A stretch of DNA of 64,000 nucleotides from Heliopora coerulea (Eukaryota; Cnidaria; Anthozoa; Scleralcyonacea; Helioporidae), in the NCBI GenBank assembly GCA_030142905.1, contig JASJOG010000011.1:620001-684000 (forward strand), in the 5' to 3' direction. The translations under genes were made by a program, and so were the position numbers. A model generated the notes under the pieces. It saw only the letters and a list, made by a program, of their open reading frames with translations, made no database searches and was not told the origin of the DNA. Shown piece after piece: positions 61,076-64,000 of the stretch. Position 1 is the stretch's first letter, and every line of letters starts with the position of its first letter.

Positions 61076-63057
61076 CTTGGGGTTTTGTACAGCAAGAATG
61101 TGTGACAGTTTAATGAATTTACCATGCTTCTTCAAACAGCGGAAATACATTCTTCCGTCAACGGTGCCGTTTGTATCACCAACTAAAATAAATAATCATC
61201 CAACAGTGATGGGGTATATTTAAAGACAACCTAATCGCCTATATGAGTCAAATACTCAAGATAAGATGTCATCTGTCTGAACGTTTTGTTAGTTTTATAC
61301 CTGGTAAGTCAAGCTTAAGTCCGGCATAAATTCCAGAGCTAAAGTTTCTGTGGTAGACAGGGCCAACGTACTTGACAACGCCTGGTAGATTTTGTTTCCT
61401 TCCTAAAAACGTGAAATTATCAGTATCAGTAGAGGTAAGGATTGAAAAAAAAAATTATATATATATATATATATATACCTTAGGTGTATTTAAATTTGCG
61501 GTGTATTGTTTTTCGCACACCTCCAAGTGCACGAGTTTAAGTACTGCGCGAAATTTAAACTGCGCGAAAAAAGTTATCATATAAAAGCTAAAATAAGTTT
61601 TCGTACTTGTGAAGTTGCGATTAAAGATATTAAATCATAAGGATCCGATAAACTATACAAAATGAACCGAAAATATACAAAAGCAGTTGCTGGTGATTAT
61701 AAACAATGAGTCAAAAGTTAAGAAATTCAGATTTTCACGGTTCAATATCGCTAAAATCCTTGTCAGCGTGGATGATATCATCAGGCTTGGTGAAGTACGT
61801 TCCCACTTTTTCCTAATTATATTGAACGCTCTGTCTGGCGCATCTAGTTGAAAAATCTTCAGATTGATTGGCATTTCTAAACCACCATGTGGTATTGGCG
61901 ACCTCCGAAATGATGTACAGACAACCGTGCTATTGCCTCGTGCATCATATTCGATAAAGCACTCATGCTCGGGTTTTTAAATATTACATATATATATGTA
62001 TATATCAATGTCACGATGAAATGAAGTTTATATTTATGACGAACAAAATTTTCGAATGTCAGAACCGTATATTTTAGACCAAACGGGACCAGCTGGGAAA
62101 AATGCAACTCTTGGACCACCGGCTGGGAATTGAACCCGCGACCCTGCGAATCCAGAGTAACGTTTCGCCAACTGAGCTACGAAGGCTGTTACCAAGAGCT
62201 TGGCAACAAGTTCTATCAAGCTGCACAGCTGGTGGTGGAAAATTAAAGAACGTAAACGCAAATACGTTATCCCGTGAATATGCTATTATGCACATTTATT
62301 ACATACGACAGCTAAACAGCAATGATAGTAAACTTTGAAATAAAACATGTAGTGTTTTTTTGGAGCAGTGATTACTGAGTGCATATCCGTAATTTCAAAT
62401 AAACCTTCACATTATTAAATATATCTGAAGCTTAACTTGCTGAAATGATGCAATTCTTCATTGTTGTTGTGGCGTGTAAATCATTGTGCTCTATTCGTGA
62501 CAGTTCACGAATTTGTAGTTTGAAGATGATTTAGATCAAATCGAAAATTAACTAAAAGAAACTATGTTGGTAATTCATACGAACAAATAATGCACGTTGT
62601 ATTCGGTTTAACCTGTTTTGATTGAGGAAATCCGTTAACAGAGCTTTCTGGTGAATACTTTTCCTGATTATCTGATATTGTGTAAAAAGATATATTGGAG
62701 TTCTTCACGATAAATTCCCCTGACTGAAAAATCAATTCTGTGAACATGTAACTCACCATCTACTGGCAGCTCAATCATGACCGTATCTCCAACATTCACA
62801 TAATCCATGACAGACTGGTCAGCGCTAATGCTGCCGCTTTCATTTTCACACCCCAACTCAAATTTTTTGCTGTCTACTAAGACAATCTTTGGAACCCAGT
62901 CTCTGTTCTGGTCTAGTTGGCTTTGACCGACGGCGTTTGCACTTGAAAGGGACCTGTTACCATAGGTGGACTTTGGTCGGGAATGCTGCAAGGTTGGGTG
63001 TGGTGTAGGGGAGACCAATGGTTCTTCCACTTTGTGGCTTACTTTGCCCTGATCACC
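61076..63057 (-). CDS. CAP-Gly domain protein (partial; both ends missing)
   Basis: Three consecutive coding exons with agreeing phases: 63057-62757, 61402-61301 and 61182-61076. Exon one has a low-complexity region and then VNVGDTVMIELPVDG. Exon two has GVVKYVGPVYHRNFSSGIYAGLKLDLP and exon three has GTVDGRMYFRCLKKHGKFIKL. Together this is a CAP-Gly domain, a module that binds tubulin and EB-type C-terminal tails. The exon acceptor at 63057 and donor at 61076 show that more exons lie on both sides. Similar architecture occurs in CLIP-type and CYLD-type proteins; I cannot choose between them. Confidence 0.8.
62116..62186 (-). mobile_element. tRNA-derived SINE, tRNA-like head
   Basis: On the minus strand it reads gccttcgtagctcagttggc...gcgggttcaattcccagccggtgg, with a clear A box (tagctcagttgg) and B box (ggttcaattcc). 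The acceptor ends do not pair (gccttcg against ccggtgg) and the D stem is broken, so it is not a functional tRNA. It lies in an intron of the CAP-Gly gene; the following 100 bp downstream on the minus strand may be the SINE body. Confidence 0.55.
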
Positions 63058-64000
63058 CTAATAAGAATTAGAAAATAATGCTCACTTGGTTTGTAGTGGT
63101 TTGGTATAAACAAATAGTTGAGAGGTTTGTGACTAAAGAACTGTTTACACGTGCGATTTTGTGCCTAGCGATTGACATCTTGGAGTATGTGTTTAACTGA
63201 CGAGAGTGTCGAGGACAAACTACAGCGAATCATAAGTGGATATCTTGTTTTATAGATTTTATTTCGGAATCATCCTCAGATATATATGAACAAAAATTTT
63301 TCGTGACAATCATGACAATGAAAAATTTTTGCTTCATAGACTGTCACCAGTTTCTGGCATACACCAGGGTGACAATCGCAACATGTAAACGGCACTTTAA
63401 TGCTCTGAGACCCGTTTTCAGTTGGAAGTTTCCCATTTGAAAACATTTTTGTCCAATCAGGTTTCCTTTTTCCTCCTGGAGGGAAGATTTCCTTTCCAGG
63501 AAAATTGTTCTGATTGGGAACTGGGGTTTAGGAAGATAAGTTGAGAAATACACTTCTAAAACACAGCTTAGAAAACAGTTGTCGAGCTTTCTCCGTCAAT
63601 TAGCGTATAAAAGGGGGTTCATTTTGGAAGTCATTTAGAAGCCATATTTGCAGAATGTGCTTTATCAAATCTAAAACACTTCAACTCAGGTTTTAAAACG
63701 ATATCATGTATAATGAGAAAAAGGAAGTTTGTTTCTTTGAAATAATCATTGGTCAACATTAATTTGGCTTCATGAAAATTGCAGACCCTTGCAACCTTTG
63801 CATTTCGCCTAAGGTTTTTTAGTTCCAGATCTGTTTGAAGGACATTGAAAGTGAAAAGGCCAATGAGGTGAGAGTGGAACTAACATTCAACACGATTGAA
63901 ATGATACATGGAAGAATGCAAACGTAAAGCAGATGCATGACTAGATTTCTTAATCCACCTCTTTATAAATTAACGAGTTAGCTAATCACCAGAGTTGGGA
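63058..64000. other. Upstream part of the CAP-Gly gene, not resolved
   Basis: Presumably intron of the minus-strand CAP-Gly gene. No exon could be supported; the gene continues beyond the window edge. Confidence 0.45.

Overview
The window is eukaryotic DNA: AT-rich, genes in several short exons with GT-AG introns, and long intergenic spaces full of small inverted-repeat elements and microsatellites. Gene content and gene structure suggest a cnidarian, probably a stony coral or a relative. That assignment is an inference from style and protein similarity, not from a marker gene.

Left part (1-16.4 kb): one minus-strand gene for a Cys-loop (pentameric) ligand-gated ion channel. I reconstructed eight coding exons whose phases all agree, giving a 437-residue protein with signal peptide, Cys-loop and four membrane helices. 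A block of about 5.2 kb inside this gene, carrying exons 3, 4 and 5, is present twice in tandem. The copies look identical apart from a 12-bp difference in a TACATC-type hexamer satellite at their edge. This is either a very recent duplication or an assembly error.

Middle part (18.4-31.3 kb): a plus-strand, divergent beta-tubulin gene (A). Its last intron holds a dead non-LTR retrotransposon of the restriction-like-endonuclease type, lying between (TAA)n tracts. It is followed by an apparently single-coding-exon gene with a Schlafen-type AlbA_2 domain and a helical-repeat C-terminus.

Right part (35.8-53.4 kb): four further beta-tubulin genes (B, C, D, E), all on the minus strand and spaced about 2 kb apart. 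All five tubulin genes share coding exons of 57, 109, 111, 458 and 495 bp plus a short tail exon. B, C and D carry the axonemal EGEF tail motif. C and D share a 20-bp identical RFX-like promoter motif 53-55 bp before the ATG, and B, C and D share CRE-like and CCAAT elements. A and E, at the ends of the cluster, are divergent in body and tail. There are signs of gene conversion between C and D and between B and E.

End (54.9-64 kb): a complete seven-exon proteasome beta-5 gene (PSMB5) in divergent orientation to tubulin E, then a partial minus-strand gene with a CAP-Gly microtubule-binding domain that runs off the window.

Spaces between genes hold many hairpin or MITE-like elements, listed separately. 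One shows a nested insertion with a 14-bp flanking repeat and a tRNA-like core; one has a telomere-like core.
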